Assembly (NCBI RefSeq): GCF_004403945.1 | Contig: NZ_SOHM01000003.1 | Coordinates: 1-64,000 of the forward strand | Length of the DNA: 64,000 nt | Origin: Cryobacterium lactosi | Lineage (GTDB): Bacteria; Actinomycetota; Actinomycetes; Actinomycetales; Microbacteriaceae | Direction of reading: 5' to 3' | Part shown: positions 16,658-27,255 of the stretch, piece by piece | Layout of the letters: each line of letters begins with the position of its first letter | Numbering within the stretch: the stretch's first letter is position 1 | Made by a program: the position numbers and the translations under genes | Notes under the pieces: generated by a model | Databases searched by the model: none | What the model saw: the letters and a program-made list of their open reading frames with translations, nothing else | What the model was told of the DNA's origin: nothing

Positions 16658-17896
16658 GTGAAGATCGACAAGGCTGAAGTAATCGTCACCAGCCCCGACC
16701 GCAACTTCGTCACCCTCAAGCTCACCACCGACGACGGCCTCACCGGCCTCGGCGATGCCACCCTCAACGGTCGCGAGCTGTCCGTGGTGGCCTATCTCAC
16801 CGAGCACATCGTGCCGCTGCTGCTCGGCCGCGACGCGCACAACATCGAGGACACCTGGCAGTTCCTCTACCGCAGCGCCTACTGGCGCCGGGGCCCTGTC
16901 ACCATGGCCGCGATCTCTGCAGTGGACGTGGCGCTGTGGGACATCAAGGCCAAGGCCGCCGGGATGCCGCTCTACCAGCTGCTCGGCGGCGCCTCGCGCA
17001 CCGGCCTGCTCGCCTACGGTCACGCCTCGGGCAAATCTCTCAACGAGGTTTTCGACAGCGTCAACTCCCACCTGGAGCAGGGCTTCAAGGCCATCCGGGT
17101 GCAGACCGGGGTTCCCGGACTCGAATCGATTTACGGCATCGCCTCGAACAAGGGCCTGCCCGGCAACGAGGGCGTGCGTTACGACCATGAGCCCGCCCAG
17201 CGCGGGGCCCTGCCCGCCGAGGAGGACTGGGACACCCGTTCGTACCTCCGCCACGTGCCCACCGTGTTCGAGGCCGTGCGCAACGAGTTCGGCCCTGAGC
17301 TGCCGCTTCTGCACGACGGCCACCACCGGATGACGCCAATCCAGGCCGCCAAGCTCGGCAAGTCGCTCGAGCCGTACGACCTGTTCTGGCTCGAGGACTG
17401 CACGCCGGCCGAGAACCAGGAGGCACTGCGCCTGGTGCGTCAGCACACCACGACGCCGCTGGCGATCGGTGAGATCTTCAACTCGATCTGGGACTACCAG
17501 CAGATCATCCGCGAGCAGCTCATCGACTACGTGCGCAGCGCTGTGACCCACACCGGTGGCATCACGCACCTCAAGAAGATCCTCGAGTTCGCGGCGCAGT
17601 ACCAGATCAAGTCGGGCATGCACGGACCGACCGACATCTCGCCCGTGGGCATGGCCGCGGCGATGCACCTCGGCCTGGCCATCCACAACTTCGGCATCCA
17701 GGAATACATGAAGCACGGCGACAAGACCAACGCGGTCTTCGAGCAGTCCTACAGCTGGAACAACGGCATGCTGCACCCCGGCAACAAGCCCGGACTCGGG
17801 GTGGAGCTGAACGTCGACGAGGCGGGCAAGTACCCGTACGCGACCGCCTACCTGCCCTACAACCGGCTGGCCGACGGAACGGTCCACGACTGGTGA
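16658..17896 (+). CDS. manD: D-mannonate dehydratase, ManD type (enolase superfamily)
   Basis: Converts D-mannonate to 2-keto-3-deoxygluconate; 412 residues. The capping domain covers about 1-125 and the barrel carries metal ligands in LLHDGHHR (Asp, with the catalytic His beside it), FWLEDCTP (Glu) and AIGEIFNS (Glu). The C-terminus ending in HDW is characteristic of ManD/RspA-type proteins. Some members have only weak dehydratase activity, but the fructuronate reductase in the same island supports the main role. GTG start after GAAGGA. It overlaps the kinase-mutarotase fusion by 4 nt. Confidence 0.88.
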   Translation: MKIDKAEVIVTSPDRNFVTLKLTTDDGLTGLGDATLNGRELSVVAYLTEHIVPLLLGRDAHNIEDTWQFLYRSAYWRRGPVTMAAISAVDVALWDIKAKAAGMPLYQLLGGASRTGLLAYGHASGKSLNEVFDSVNSHLEQGFKAIRVQTGVPGLESIYGIASNKGLPGNEGVRYDHEPAQRGALPAEEDWDTRSYLRHVPTVFEAVRNEFGPELPLLHDGHHRMTPIQAAKLGKSLEPYDLFWLEDCTPAENQEALRLVRQHTTTPLAIGEIFNSIWDYQQIIREQLIDYVRSAVTHTGGITHLKKILEFAAQYQIKSGMHGPTDISPVGMAAAMHLGLAIHNFGIQEYMKHGDKTNAVFEQSYSWNNGMLHPGNKPGLGVELNVDEAGKYPYATAYLPYNRLADGTVHDW

Positions 17897-19320
17897 GCGC
17901 GACGCTGCAGCGCCCCGCTGCCGACCAGAGGGGGACCAGGACCGGGGCGACGGTCCCGCTCCAGGTCGTCGTCATGGGGGTGTCCGGGTCGGGCAAGAGC
18001 ACCATCGGCGCGCTCCTGGCGCACTCCCTGGGGGTCCCGTTCACCGACGCCGACGGGCTGCACCCGCAGGCGAACATCGTCAAGATGGCCGGTGGGGTGC
18101 CGCTGACGGATGACGACAGGTGGCCGTGGCTGGCGCTGGTGGGGGAGGCCCTCGCCGAGGCTGGGGCTGCCGGGACGGGGCTGGTCATCGCCTGTTCAGC
18201 ACTCAAACGGGTCTACCGCGACGCGATCCTCAGCGCCGCACCCCACGTGCGGTTCGTGCACCTGGACGGCTCGCTCGAGGTGCTCGGCACCCGGCTCGAG
18301 GGCCGCAGCGAGCACTTCATGCCGCCGGCTCTCCTCCGGTCGCAACTGGCGACCCTGGAGGAACTGCACGACGATGAGCCGGGCTTCGCCGTCGACATCG
18401 ACCAGCCGGTGCTCAACGTTGTCGCGGAATCCGTGGCGCGTCTGGCCGCACCGGCGCTGCCCGCATCCGTGACGATCGGAATCGGCCAGGGTGGCCTGCC
18501 CGTCGTCAGGGTCGACGGTGCCGCCGGCACGGCCGAGGTGTACCTGCACGGTGCGCACGTGACCAGCTGGGCACCGACGGGTCGACCGCCGGTGCTGTGG
18601 ATGAGCGCACTCAGCGAGTTCGCACCCGACCGGCCGATCCGCGGCGGGGTGCCGCTCTGCTTCCCCTGGTTCGGGGCGCTGCCGGCCGATCCGACCGCGC
18701 CGGCGCACGGCTTCGCCCGGCTGGCCGAGTGGCAGCTGGTTGAGGCGGGGGAGGCGGGCGGAAACACCGTGCTGGTCTTCCGTCTCAGCGACACCGACGG
18801 CAGCCGGAATTCCGCGTGGCCGCATCGTTTCGAGGCGCTCTACACGGTGTCGGTCGGCGCCCAGCTGGGTCTGTCCCTGCAGGTGCGCAACCTCGACGTG
18901 ACCCCGGTCAGATTCGCGGAAGCGTTCCACACCTATCTGAGCGTCCCCGACATCCGTGCCGTTGCGATCTCGGGATTCGAAGATCAGGAGTTTCTCGACC
19001 GTCTCGGCGACCCGCAGGCGCGAAGCAGTGAGGCTCGGCCGGTGCGGTTCAGCGGCGAAACCGACCGTATCTACCAGAGGACCACTGTCGCGGTGCGAGT
19101 CGCCGACGGCACCGGGCGCACGGTGGGGATCAGCACAGAGGGCTCACAGAGCCGGGTGATCTGGAATCCCTGGCACGCCAAGGCCGCGGCGATGGCCGAC
19201 TTCGGCAACGACGAGTGGACCGGCATGGTGTGTGTCGAGGCAGCCAACGTCCTGGACGACGAGATCACCCTGGCGCCGGGTGCGGCGCACACGATGAGCG
19301 CGGTCATCGCCGCGATCTAA
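17893..19320 (+). CDS. Gluconokinase-hexose-6-phosphate mutarotase fusion
   Basis: 475-residue two-domain protein. Residues 24-188 are a GntK-type gluconate kinase, with P-loop GVSGSGKST at 29-37 and the family signatures [13 protein letters not shown] and [11 protein letters not shown]. Residues 193-475 are an aldose-1-epimerase-fold domain of the YeaD type, with [17 protein letters not shown] (likely catalytic His272) and a Glu-containing AFHTYL segment. The kinase domain would make 6-phosphogluconate from gluconate; the second domain would interconvert anomers of a phosphorylated hexose. The frame is continuous. The GTG overlaps the manD stop. A second, independently fused mutarotase occurs at 31797. 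Confidence 0.85.
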   Translation: MSATLQRPAADQRGTRTGATVPLQVVVMGVSGSGKSTIGALLAHSLGVPFTDADGLHPQANIVKMAGGVPLTDDDRWPWLALVGEALAEAGAAGTGLVIACSALKRVYRDAILSAAPHVRFVHLDGSLEVLGTRLEGRSEHFMPPALLRSQLATLEELHDDEPGFAVDIDQPVLNVVAESVARLAAPALPASVTIGIGQGGLPVVRVDGAAGTAEVYLHGAHVTSWAPTGRPPVLWMSALSEFAPDRPIRGGVPLCFPWFGALPADPTAPAHGFARLAEWQLVEAGEAGGNTVLVFRLSDTDGSRNSAWPHRFEALYTVSVGAQLGLSLQVRNLDVTPVRFAEAFHTYLSVPDIRAVAISGFEDQEFLDRLGDPQARSSEARPVRFSGETDRIYQRTTVAVRVADGTGRTVGISTEGSQSRVIWNPWHAKAAAMADFGNDEWTGMVCVEAANVLDDEITLAPGAAHTMSAVIAAI

Positions 19321-19331
19321 GGGGGCGGCGC

Positions 19332-19541
19332 TCAGGCGGCGACGCGGAGGGCTTCGCGCAGGTGCGTGAGGCCCTCGCTGAGGCGGCTGTCGGCGACGGC
19401 GGGGGTGACGCCGAGGAGATCGGCGACCTGGTCGTTGTTGAAGCCCGCGTAGTAGGCGAGGTGGATCGCCTGGCGGTGTTCGGGAGCCAGGGTCTCGATG
19501 GCTTCCGTGGCGTTGTCGAGGTTGATGGTGGGAGTGAACAT
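19332..19541 (-). CDS. Small sigma-70 region 4-like HTH protein
   Basis: 69-residue protein resembling only the C-terminal region 4 of ECF sigma factors: LAPEHRQAIHLAYYAG, then the helix-turn-helix FNNDQVADLLGVTPAVADSRL and the tail LREAL. Region 2, needed for core RNA polymerase and -10 binding, is missing. It could be a free-standing DNA-binding or sigma-modulating protein or a remnant. The ATG at 19541 is chosen because homology starts there; upstream in-frame codons (to 19739) look like non-coding sequence. The ribosome binding site is weak. It converges on the 17893 fusion with an 11-bp gap. Confidence 0.6.
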   Translation of the reverse strand: MFTPTINLDNATEAIETLAPEHRQAIHLAYYAGFNNDQVADLLGVTPAVADSRLSEGLTHLREALRVAA

Positions 19542-19773
19542 GTAAATCGTACTTTTCGTATGGACGTGTGAAGGCGGCGCGCAGCATCGCGTGCGCCGGA
19601 ATTCGAACAGCGTAGATGATCGACCGAAAGTCCCGGTCGAGTGTGTCCGGCCGGGTAGTGACCCGGTCGAGCGGTGTGCGGCTCCGGCCATGGATTGGGG
19701 CAGCGGAGGGGTCGGATCGTGATAAAGATCGACGCGCAACTATCCACACTAACACATCACGTCCCACGGCGTC
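19542..19773. other. Intergenic region upstream of the sigma-like gene
   Basis: No gene seen. It should hold the promoter for the minus-strand gene at 19541, but no clear -10/-35 pair or operator stands out. Confidence 0.4.
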
Positions 19774-19809
19774 GGGGCACCCGCGACTCCGAGGAGTCAG
19801 GGGTGCCCC
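19774..19809. terminator. Hairpin between the sigma-like gene region and the alcohol dehydrogenase gene
   Basis: Stem GGGGCACCC / GGGTGCCCC (19774-19782, 19801-19809) containing an inner GACTCC-GA-GGAGTC stem. It lies 17 bp after the stop of the minus-strand dehydrogenase gene and most likely terminates it. Confidence 0.7.
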
Positions 19810-19826
19810 GCGGGGGAATGAGACCC

Positions 19827-20870
19827 TCAGGCCATGGTGGCCACGTCGATCACGAAGCGGTACCGCACATCCGATGCCAGCACCCGCTCGTAGGCCTGGT
19901 TGATGTAGTCAGCGGCAACCAGCTCGGTCTCGGGGGCGATGCCATGCTCGGCGCAGAATTCGAGCATCTCCTGGGTCTCGCGGATGCTGCCGATACCGGA
20001 ACCGGCGAACGACCGGCGGTTGCCGAACAGGCTGAACACCTGCACCGGCAGCGGCTCGGCGGGAGCGCCGACGCTCACCAGGGTGCCGTCCAGGCGCAGC
20101 AGCGACAGGTAGGCGTTGATGTCGATGAGTGCGCTGACGGAGTTGATGATGAGGTCGAAGGTGTTCGCGAGCGTCTCGAAGGTGGCCGGGTCGCTCGTGG
20201 CGTAGTAATGGTCGGCGCCCAGGCGCAGGCCGTCTTCCTGCTTGCTCAGGCTCTGCGAGAGCACCGTGACCTCGGCGCCCATGGCGTGGGCGATCTTCAC
20301 GGCCATGTGGCCGAGGCCGCCCATACCGACCACGGCGACCTTCTTGCCTGGGCCGGCGTTCCAGTGTGAGAGCGGCGAGTACGTGGTGATGCCGGCGCAC
20401 AGCAGGGGAGCGGCGGCCTCGAAGGGGATGCTCTCGGGCACCTTGAGCACGAAGTCCTCCACCACGACGATGTGGGTCGCGTAGCCGCCCTGCGTGATGG
20501 TGCCGTCCAGGTCGACGGCGGCGTAGGTGCCGGTGTTGCCCTTCAGGCAGTACTGCTCCTCGCCGGCGAGGCAGTTCTCGCACTCGCGGCAGGAGTTGAC
20601 CATGCATCCCACACCGACGCGGTCGCCCACGTGGTGCAGGCTGACCTCTGAGCCGACCTCGGCGACGATGCCGACGATCTCATGACCGACAACCTGCGGG
20701 TACTGGATCGGTCCCCATTCGCCACGCACGGTGTGGATGTCGGAGTGGCAGATGCCGGAGTACCTGATCTCGATCAGGACATCGGCCGGGCCGAGGTCCC
20801 GTCGCTGGATGGTGGTCTTGACCAGGGGTTCGGTGGCAGAGGGGGCGGCGTAGGCGTTGACTGTGAGCAT
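19827..20870 (-). CDS. Zinc-dependent NAD(P)-alcohol dehydrogenase
   Basis: Medium-chain dehydrogenase, 347 residues, oxidising alcohols or reducing aldehydes in the cytoplasm. The N-terminal half has the catalytic zinc site (Cys in YSGICHSD, His in GHEIVG) and the structural-zinc cysteines ([15 protein letters not shown]). The Rossmann motif [11 protein letters not shown] follows in the second half. The pattern resembles the AdhC/YahK cinnamyl-alcohol-type branch with broad aldehyde specificity. The start at 20870 follows GGGAGAACC. It is transcribed alone and ends in a hairpin. Confidence 0.88.
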   Translation of the reverse strand: MLTVNAYAAPSATEPLVKTTIQRRDLGPADVLIEIRYSGICHSDIHTVRGEWGPIQYPQVVGHEIVGIVAEVGSEVSLHHVGDRVGVGCMVNSCRECENCLAGEEQYCLKGNTGTYAAVDLDGTITQGGYATHIVVVEDFVLKVPESIPFEAAAPLLCAGITTYSPLSHWNAGPGKKVAVVGMGGLGHMAVKIAHAMGAEVTVLSQSLSKQEDGLRLGADHYYATSDPATFETLANTFDLIINSVSALIDINAYLSLLRLDGTLVSVGAPAEPLPVQVFSLFGNRRSFAGSGIGSIRETQEMLEFCAEHGIAPETELVAADYINQAYERVLASDVRYRFVIDVATMA

Positions 20871-21032
20871 GGTTCTCCCGGGGATCTCGGATGGGTCGAA
20901 CAATCCAAGCATGCGCCGAAGGTGCCGGGCGCTACGAAGCAGGTACAAACAGGGCACCCTTGGGCGGAATATCCGGCAGTGACCGCCACGTCGATCCGGC
21001 GCTTCTGCGCCAGACGATGGAAAAGCCGGAGG

Positions 21033-21344
21033 TTACGGCAGGCCAAGCAACCGCAGGCCGGCGGCCGCGGCCGCGCCCACGATGACCACGACGAGGAACG
21101 GTGCCTTCAACCACAGCGCCACGGCGGCCGCCGCGAGGGCGCCGAGCCTGGCGTCGACGGCGAGAGTTTGCCCGGACGCCATGGTGTTCGCGATCGTGAG
21201 CGAGGCCAGCAGGCCGATGGTGAGGGTACCGGCCACGCGGGCCACCCGGGGGTTCGTGAGCCACTTCTTGGGCACCAGGTAGCCGAGCAGTTTCGTGAGG
21301 AAACCCACGGCACAGGCCACGAGGATCCATCCCCACAGGCTCAC
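21033..21344 (-). CDS. azlD: AzlD-family branched-chain amino acid transport subunit
   Basis: Small hydrophobic protein of 103 residues with about four membrane helices. AzlD partners AzlC to form an exporter of branched-chain amino acids or their analogues. The start overlaps the azlC stop by 4 nt on the same strand. Confidence 0.8.
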   Translation of the reverse strand: MSLWGWILVACAVGFLTKLLGYLVPKKWLTNPRVARVAGTLTIGLLASLTIANTMASGQTLAVDARLGALAAAAVALWLKAPFLVVVIVGAAAAAGLRLLGLP

Positions 21345-22084
21345 GAGCTTGCCGCTCGACCGGGCTCGCCCGGGTACGGATCGATGTCAGGCTCCAGGCC
21401 CTCGCCATCCGGCCCGCTGCGATAACCGAACCAGCCGATCAGGCCCGCGACGACCGCGGCCACGAGGATCGGAATGCCGGGCGGCACGAACGGCACTGTG
21501 AGCACGGTGGCGAGGGCGCAGGCCACGGCGATCGCGCCGGCCTCCCGCGACCGCAGCCGGGGCCAGAGCAGCGCCAGGAATGCGGCGACGGCGGCGCCGT
21601 CCAGGCCCCAGCGCTTCGGGTCGCCCAGTGCGTCGCCGGCCAACGACCCGACCAGGGTGAACAGGTTCCACAGCACGAAGATGCCCACCCCGGCGACCCA
21701 GAAGCCGCGTTTCTGCTCGACGGGGTCGCTCTGGCCGGTGCTGGTGGCCAACGACTCGTCGATGGTCACGTGGGCGGCGGCGAAGCGCCGCCAGCCGCGC
21801 GGGTGCAGCAACACGTTCATCTGCATCCCGTACACCGCATTGCGGATGCCCAGCAGCGCTGCCGCGCTCGCGGCGGCCACCGGTGTGCCGCCGCCCGCGA
21901 TGACCCCGATGAACGCGAACTGTGACCCGCCGGAGAACAACAGCAGGCTGAGCGCCTGGGTCTGCCAAACGGTCAAGCCGGACGCCACGGACAGGGCGCC
22001 GAACGAGACGCCGTACAACCCGGTCGCCACGGCGATGGACAAGCCGACCCGGGCACCGGGGGACTGGGCGAGGGACGTGTGCAC
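21341..22084 (-). CDS. azlC: AzlC-family amino acid exporter
   Basis: Membrane subunit of an AzlCD-type exporter, 247 residues. The family segments FSGGSQFAFIGVIAGGG and LGIRNAVYGM are present. The hydrophilic C-terminal tail (about 225-247) is rich in Pro, Gly and Asp. It is co-transcribed with azlD and lies 22 bp downstream of an Lrp/AsnC regulator on the same strand, so its expression is probably tied to amino-acid sensing. Confidence 0.85.
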   Translation of the reverse strand: MHTSLAQSPGARVGLSIAVATGLYGVSFGALSVASGLTVWQTQALSLLLFSGGSQFAFIGVIAGGGTPVAAASAAALLGIRNAVYGMQMNVLLHPRGWRRFAAAHVTIDESLATSTGQSDPVEQKRGFWVAGVGIFVLWNLFTLVGSLAGDALGDPKRWGLDGAAVAAFLALLWPRLRSREAGAIAVACALATVLTVPFVPPGIPILVAAVVAGLIGWFGYRSGPDGEGLEPDIDPYPGEPGRAASS

Positions 22085-22106
22085 CGCACGATCCTATCGG
22101 CGCGTG

Positions 22107-22547
22107 TCACTCCCTCGCGGTGGCGGGCGGGCGCAACGCGAGACGGGTCTGGGTCTGGCCGGCTCCGGCCTGCTTCTTCAGGCGGTGCAACAGCTCGTTC
22201 AGGTGGGTGGTGTCGCTGACCCACACGTGCAGCAGGTAGTCGTAGGGACCGGTCACGTGCGCGGCATCGCGCACCTCGGGCTCAGCCAGCGCGGCGAGGA
22301 GGAAGGTGTCGGAGTCCGCGTCGGCGCGGAGCCGCACGTCGATGAACGCCTCCAGCCCGAGCGGTCCCAACGGGGAATCATCGGCCAGCACGGCCCGGTA
22401 GCCCACGATGACCCCGGAGGCCTCGAGCTTCCGCACCCTGGCGGCTGCGGCATTCGTGCTGAGCCCCACCGCGGCCCCGAGCGCACTGAAGGAAATGCGC
22501 CCGTCGGTGCGCAAGATGCCGATGATTTCGCCGTCCAGATCGTCCAT
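22107..22547 (-). CDS. Lrp/AsnC-family transcriptional regulator
   Basis: 146-residue amino-acid-responsive regulator. An N-terminal winged HTH (about 5-55, with LDGEIIGILRTDGRISFSALG) precedes an RAM/AsnC ligand-binding domain (about 65-140). It lies in the same direction as azlCD and divergent from a LysE-type exporter, so it probably controls both. A TACAAT box (22554-22559, minus strand) ends 6 nt before the ATG, so the message is probably leaderless. Confidence 0.87.
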   Translation of the reverse strand: MDDLDGEIIGILRTDGRISFSALGAAVGLSTNAAAARVRKLEASGVIVGYRAVLADDSPLGPLGLEAFIDVRLRADADSDTFLLAALAEPEVRDAAHVTGPYDYLLHVWVSDTTHLNELLHRLKKQAGAGQTQTRLALRPPATARE

Positions 22548-22553
22548 GCCGCG

Positions 22554-22559
22554 ATTGTA
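22554..22559 (-). promoter_or_regulatory. -10 box of a leaderless promoter for the lrp-type gene
   Basis: TACAAT on the minus strand, 6 nt before the ATG at 22547, with no Shine-Dalgarno-like sequence between. This is the common actinobacterial leaderless layout. Confidence 0.6.
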
Positions 22560-22615
22560 ACCGTGCCGCCGAGAAATACTAGGTGGGGCTGCAGCGGCGG
22601 GGCAGGATCGTGCTC

Positions 22616-23254
22616 ATGGAGATCACCTGGGGACCGTTGTTCGTCGGCGGGCTGCTGGCGGGCTGGGGCGTGGCCGTGCCGCTCGGCGCGATCGGCCTGC
22701 TCGTGGTGCGGGAGGCCATGACCGGCGGATTCCGGGCCGGGGCCTCAGCCGCGCTGGCCGTGGCGATGGTCGACGGGCTCTACTGCGCCGCCGCGGTGCT
22801 GCTCGGCGCAGCGGTCGCTCCGGTGATCGCCTCGTGGGGAGCGGCGCCGGCGCTGTGTGCGGGGCTGGTCCTCGTGGCGCTGGGCGTCCGCGGGCTGATG
22901 CGCCGGACGGCCCCTGCCGCGCCGTCCGACCGGGTGCGCCGCCCGCCGGCATCCGGCCGGGTCTTCGCGACGTTCGCCGGGCTCACCCTTGTGAACCCGG
23001 CGACGCTGCTCTACTTCGCGGCGCTGACCGCGGCACTCCCGCCGTCTCTCGGCCTCGAGACGGCGCCGCTCGTCTTCGTGGCCGGCGCCGTGGCCGCCTC
23101 CATCTCCTGGCAACTGGTCCTGGTTGCGCTCGGAACGGTCGGGGGCGGCCGGATCGGGGTGCGCGGCGAGGCGATCCTGAGCGCCTGTGGTTACGGCCTG
23201 GTCGTTGTTCTCGGAGCGGCCGCGGTGATCGCCGCCCTGCGGGCGCTGGTCTAG
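22616..23254 (+). CDS. LysE-family amino acid exporter
   Basis: 212-residue inner-membrane protein with about six helices. The N-terminal segment VPLGAIGLLVVREAM and the DGLYCAAAVLLGAA stretch fit LysE/RhtB exporters, which expel basic or other amino acids. It diverges from the Lrp-type gene, the usual regulatory arrangement. The ATG at 22616 is preferred over a GTG at 22610 because AGGA is 8 nt upstream. The stop overlaps the nagB stop on the opposite strand within one CTAG. Confidence 0.82.
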   Translation: MEITWGPLFVGGLLAGWGVAVPLGAIGLLVVREAMTGGFRAGASAALAVAMVDGLYCAAAVLLGAAVAPVIASWGAAPALCAGLVLVALGVRGLMRRTAPAAPSDRVRRPPASGRVFATFAGLTLVNPATLLYFAALTAALPPSLGLETAPLVFVAGAVAASISWQLVLVALGTVGGGRIGVRGEAILSACGYGLVVVLGAAAVIAALRALV

Positions 23255-24036
23255 ACGATCTGCCAGGCCGGCTTGTTCGCGTACGCGTACCGGTAGTAGG
23301 CCAGGTTGGCCAGGCGGGAGGCGGCCGCCTCGTCGACGAGCACCGTGACGTGCGGGTGCAACTGGATGACGGAGCCGGGGCTGCTGGAGGTGACCGGTCC
23401 CTCGACCGCCGCGGCGATCGCTTCGGCCTTCTCTTCGCCGAAGGCCAGCAGGATCAGGTGGCGGGCCCGGCGGATGGTGCCCAGTCCCTGGGTGATGCAG
23501 TGGATGGGAACGTCGTCGGGGGAGTCGAAGAACCTGGCGTTGTCGGCCCTGGTCTTCTCGGTGAGGGTCTTCACCCTGGTCAGCGACGCGAATGAGGAGC
23601 CGGGCTCGTTGAAGCCGACGTGGCCGGTACGGCCGATGCCGAGAATCTGCACGTCGACACCGCCGGCTGCGCGAATGGCGGCCTCGTAGTCGGTGCCCGC
23701 GGTTTCGAGGGTGGCCAGGTCGCCGTTGGGCACCCGGATGTTGCCGGGGGTCAGGCCGAGGGGCAGGACCGCGTCGCGGGTGATGACGGCCCGGTAGCTC
23801 TCCGGGTGCCCGCTGGGCAGGCCGACGTATTCGTCGAGGGCGAAACCGCGCACCGCGGAGACGTCGAGCGGGTCGGTGCGAAACGATTCGGCGAGGGCCC
23901 GGTAGAGCGGCATCGGGGTTGAGCCGGTGGCCAAGCCGAGCACTGCCTCCGGTTTCTGGCTGATCAATCTTCTGATCGATGCGGCGGCGAGGACGCCGGC
24001 GTCGGTCTCGGATTCGAGGACGACTACTTCAGCCAA
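23251..24036 (-). CDS. nagB: Glucosamine-6-phosphate deaminase
   Basis: Converts glucosamine-6-phosphate to fructose-6-phosphate and ammonia; 261 residues, as expected for NagB. Conserved segments are GLATGSTPMPLYRAL (phosphate binding), FALDEYVGLP with the catalytic Asp, and GIGRTGHVGFNEPGS with the ring-opening His. A TTG at 24036 is chosen because GGAG is 6 nt upstream and homology starts directly after it. It lies 115 bp downstream of the PTS IIC gene on the same strand. Confidence 0.92.
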   Translation of the reverse strand: MAEVVVLESETDAGVLAAASIRRLISQKPEAVLGLATGSTPMPLYRALAESFRTDPLDVSAVRGFALDEYVGLPSGHPESYRAVITRDAVLPLGLTPGNIRVPNGDLATLETAGTDYEAAIRAAGGVDVQILGIGRTGHVGFNEPGSSFASLTRVKTLTEKTRADNARFFDSPDDVPIHCITQGLGTIRRARHLILLAFGEEKAEAIAAAVEGPVTSSSPGSVIQLHPHVTVLVDEAAASRLANLAYYRYAYANKPAWQIV

Positions 24037-24151
24037 GGGATGCTCCAGGTGCGATTGGTGGGATGGTGCGGGTGATCTTGCGGGTGAGCCGGTGAGCCGG
24101 TGGTCGGGGAACGGGTCCACGACCACCGGCGAGCGGATGGCGCGGGTCAGG

Positions 24152-25396
<1,245 letters not shown>

Positions 25397-25539
25397 GGAT
25401 TCCTCCTGTGATGGTGCTCGGTTGTCTTGTGGACGGGTGAACGTGTCTGGTGCAGGTTGAGGGGTATTCGGCTGGAAGACGGCATGCTGGCGCTGCCGGT
25501 GGGTCCGGCGGCCACCCTTGTGGGGCTGGGCGGGCTGTC

Positions 25540-26283
25540 TTACAGGTCGTGGTTGAGGTCGAGGGTCATGTGGATCTGGTAGCGGTCGCCCCGGTACCAG
25601 GAGGTGACGTGCTCAACGGGGGTGGACCCCGCCGACGAGGTGCGGAGGAAAACGAGAAGGGGGCCACCCGGGGTGATTCCGAGAGTTTCGGCGAGGTCGG
25701 CATCCGCGGTCTCGGCCCAGGCGGTCTGCTCGGCGCGGTCGATGCGCAGGCCGTACTCGGTGGCGAAGGTGGCGTAGAGCGACCGGGTGAGGTCCTGGCT
25801 GCCGAGGTCGGGCAGCAGTCCGGCGGGGTAGTAGCCGCGTTCGAAGGCCATCGGGATGCCGCCGGCGAGCCGCAGACGGTCGACCCGCTGCACCTGCGCG
25901 CCGGCCTTCAGGCCCAACGCCGCACGCACATCGAGGGGTGCCTCGATCAACGTGGACGCCATCACGACGGTGGCGGGCACGAGGCCGCGCCTGCGCATGT
26001 CTTCGGTGAACGAAGCCAGGTGCAGGTCGCTCTGCACCCGCTCCCCGGCGACGAAGGTGCCTTTGCCCTGGATGCGATAGAGCACGCCCTCGTCGACCAG
26101 CTGGCGGATCGCCTCCCGCACCGTCGACCGGCTCACGCCGTACTTGGTCATGAGCTTGCGCTCCGGCGGGATCGCGGCGTGCGGCGCCAGGGTGGTCTCG
26201 ACTCGTTCGAGCAGGATGGACCGCAACTGCACGTGCTTGGGCACGGCGCCGTTGGCGAGGACCGGGCTGTCGAGCTGTGTCAC
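25540..26283 (-). CDS. GntR/HutC-family regulator of amino-sugar uptake (DasR/NagR-like)
   Basis: 247-residue regulator with an N-terminal winged HTH (about 17-80, including PPERKLMTKYGVSRSTVREAIRQL in two adjacent stretches) and a C-terminal UTRA sensor domain (about 95-240). DasR/NagR-type members sense glucosamine-6-phosphate or GlcNAc-6-phosphate. It lies between the PTS IIC gene and the divergent IIB-IIA-nagA operon, so it most likely controls both. GTG start with AAGG about 10 nt upstream. Confidence 0.85.
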   Translation of the reverse strand: MTQLDSPVLANGAVPKHVQLRSILLERVETTLAPHAAIPPERKLMTKYGVSRSTVREAIRQLVDEGVLYRIQGKGTFVAGERVQSDLHLASFTEDMRRRGLVPATVVMASTLIEAPLDVRAALGLKAGAQVQRVDRLRLAGGIPMAFERGYYPAGLLPDLGSQDLTRSLYATFATEYGLRIDRAEQTAWAETADADLAETLGITPGGPLLVFLRTSSAGSTPVEHVTSWYRGDRYQIHMTLDLNHDL

Positions 26284-26352
26284 GACGGCACTACCTTTCC
26301 GGGGTATTGGCTTTCGGAAGCCGGGTTTTCTGTGATCCAGCTGACAACAGTT

Positions 26353-26391
26353 CGGACCACTTCCGCTTTGTGGTCCGTACTGGTACGGTCC
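26353..26391. promoter_or_regulatory. Overlapping inverted repeats in the divergent amino-sugar promoter region
   Basis: CGGACCAC (26353-26360) pairs perfectly with GTGGTCCG (26370-26377). GGTCCGTAC (26372-26380) pairs with GTACGGTCC (26383-26391) with one mismatch. The TGGTC/GACCA core is reminiscent of DasR-type sites, and the position between the GntR gene and the IIB gene fits an operator. Confidence 0.55.
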
Positions 26392-26518
26392 AATTACTCG
26401 ATAATGGAGGTGCGGCGGTCGGTTTGTCAAGGGCTGGCCCGCACAGGGCCCTCGTCGACGAGGGTCTCCCTCGACCGTTTCACCACATTGATCCCTACCA
26501 ACTTCCGAGGAGTAACTG

Positions 26519-26752
26519 ATGAGTAGCAAGGCAGAGCAGATCCTGGCCGGCCTCGGCGGCGCCGGCAACGTCGTCGACATCGAGGCGTGCATCACCCGGC
26601 TGCGCACCGAAGTGACCGACCCCGCGTTGGTCAACGAGCCCGCCCTCAAGGCCGCCGGCGCGCACGGTGTGTTCAGGTCCGGCACCATCGTGCAGGTCAT
26701 CGTCGGCCCCGAGGCCGAGAACCTCGCCGACGACATCGAGGACCTCAGGTGA
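26519..26752 (+). CDS. PTS EIIB component, glucose/GlcNAc family
   Basis: 77-residue phosphocarrier domain; Cys24 in DIEACITRLR is the phosphorylation site. It passes phosphate from IIA to the sugar carried by IIC. GAGGAG precedes the ATG. The stop overlaps the IIA start (GTGA). Confidence 0.9.
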   Translation: MSSKAEQILAGLGGAGNVVDIEACITRLRTEVTDPALVNEPALKAAGAHGVFRSGTIVQVIVGPEAENLADDIEDLR

Positions 26753-27222
26753 CGGGCACCGCACTGATCGTGCTCGCGCCAGTACCCGGCCGGGCCGTAG
26801 CGCTCGGCCTGGTGCCCGACCCCACCTTCGCCCAGGCGATCGTCGGGCCCGGTGGGGCGATCGATCCTCCCCGCGAGGTCGTCGACGCGATCGCGCCGAT
26901 CAGCGGGAAGCTGCTCAAGGTGTTCCCGCACGCCTATGTGATCGTGGCGCCGGAGGGTGTCGGGGTGCTCGTGCACCTCGGTATCGACACCGTGCAGCTC
27001 AAGGGTGCTGGGTTCACCCTGCGCGCCCAGCAGGGCGACACCGTCACCGCCGGTGATGTGATCGTCAGCTTTGACGTTCCCGCCATCGTGGCCAGCGGCC
27101 GCGACCCGATCGTGCCCGTGATCATTCTGGAACGCCAGGCCGAGGACATCACCCTGGCCGACGCCGTGGCCGCCGGCCTGCAGCTCGCCGCCGCCGACAC
27201 CTTCCTCACCGTCCGCGGCTGA
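26749..27222 (+). CDS. PTS EIIA component, glucose family
   Basis: 157-residue IIA-Glc-type protein. The paired active-site histidines are His61 (VFPHAYVI) and His76 (VLVHLGIDTV), the latter being the phospho-acceptor. It takes phosphate from HPr and gives it to the 77-residue IIB. The GTG overlaps the IIB stop by 4 nt. nagA follows after 33 bp. Confidence 0.9.
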   Translation: MTGTALIVLAPVPGRAVALGLVPDPTFAQAIVGPGGAIDPPREVVDAIAPISGKLLKVFPHAYVIVAPEGVGVLVHLGIDTVQLKGAGFTLRAQQGDTVTAGDVIVSFDVPAIVASGRDPIVPVIILERQAEDITLADAVAAGLQLAAADTFLTVRG

Positions 27223-27255
27223 CCCGCCGCCCTCTCGAATCCTGGAGACCCCGTC

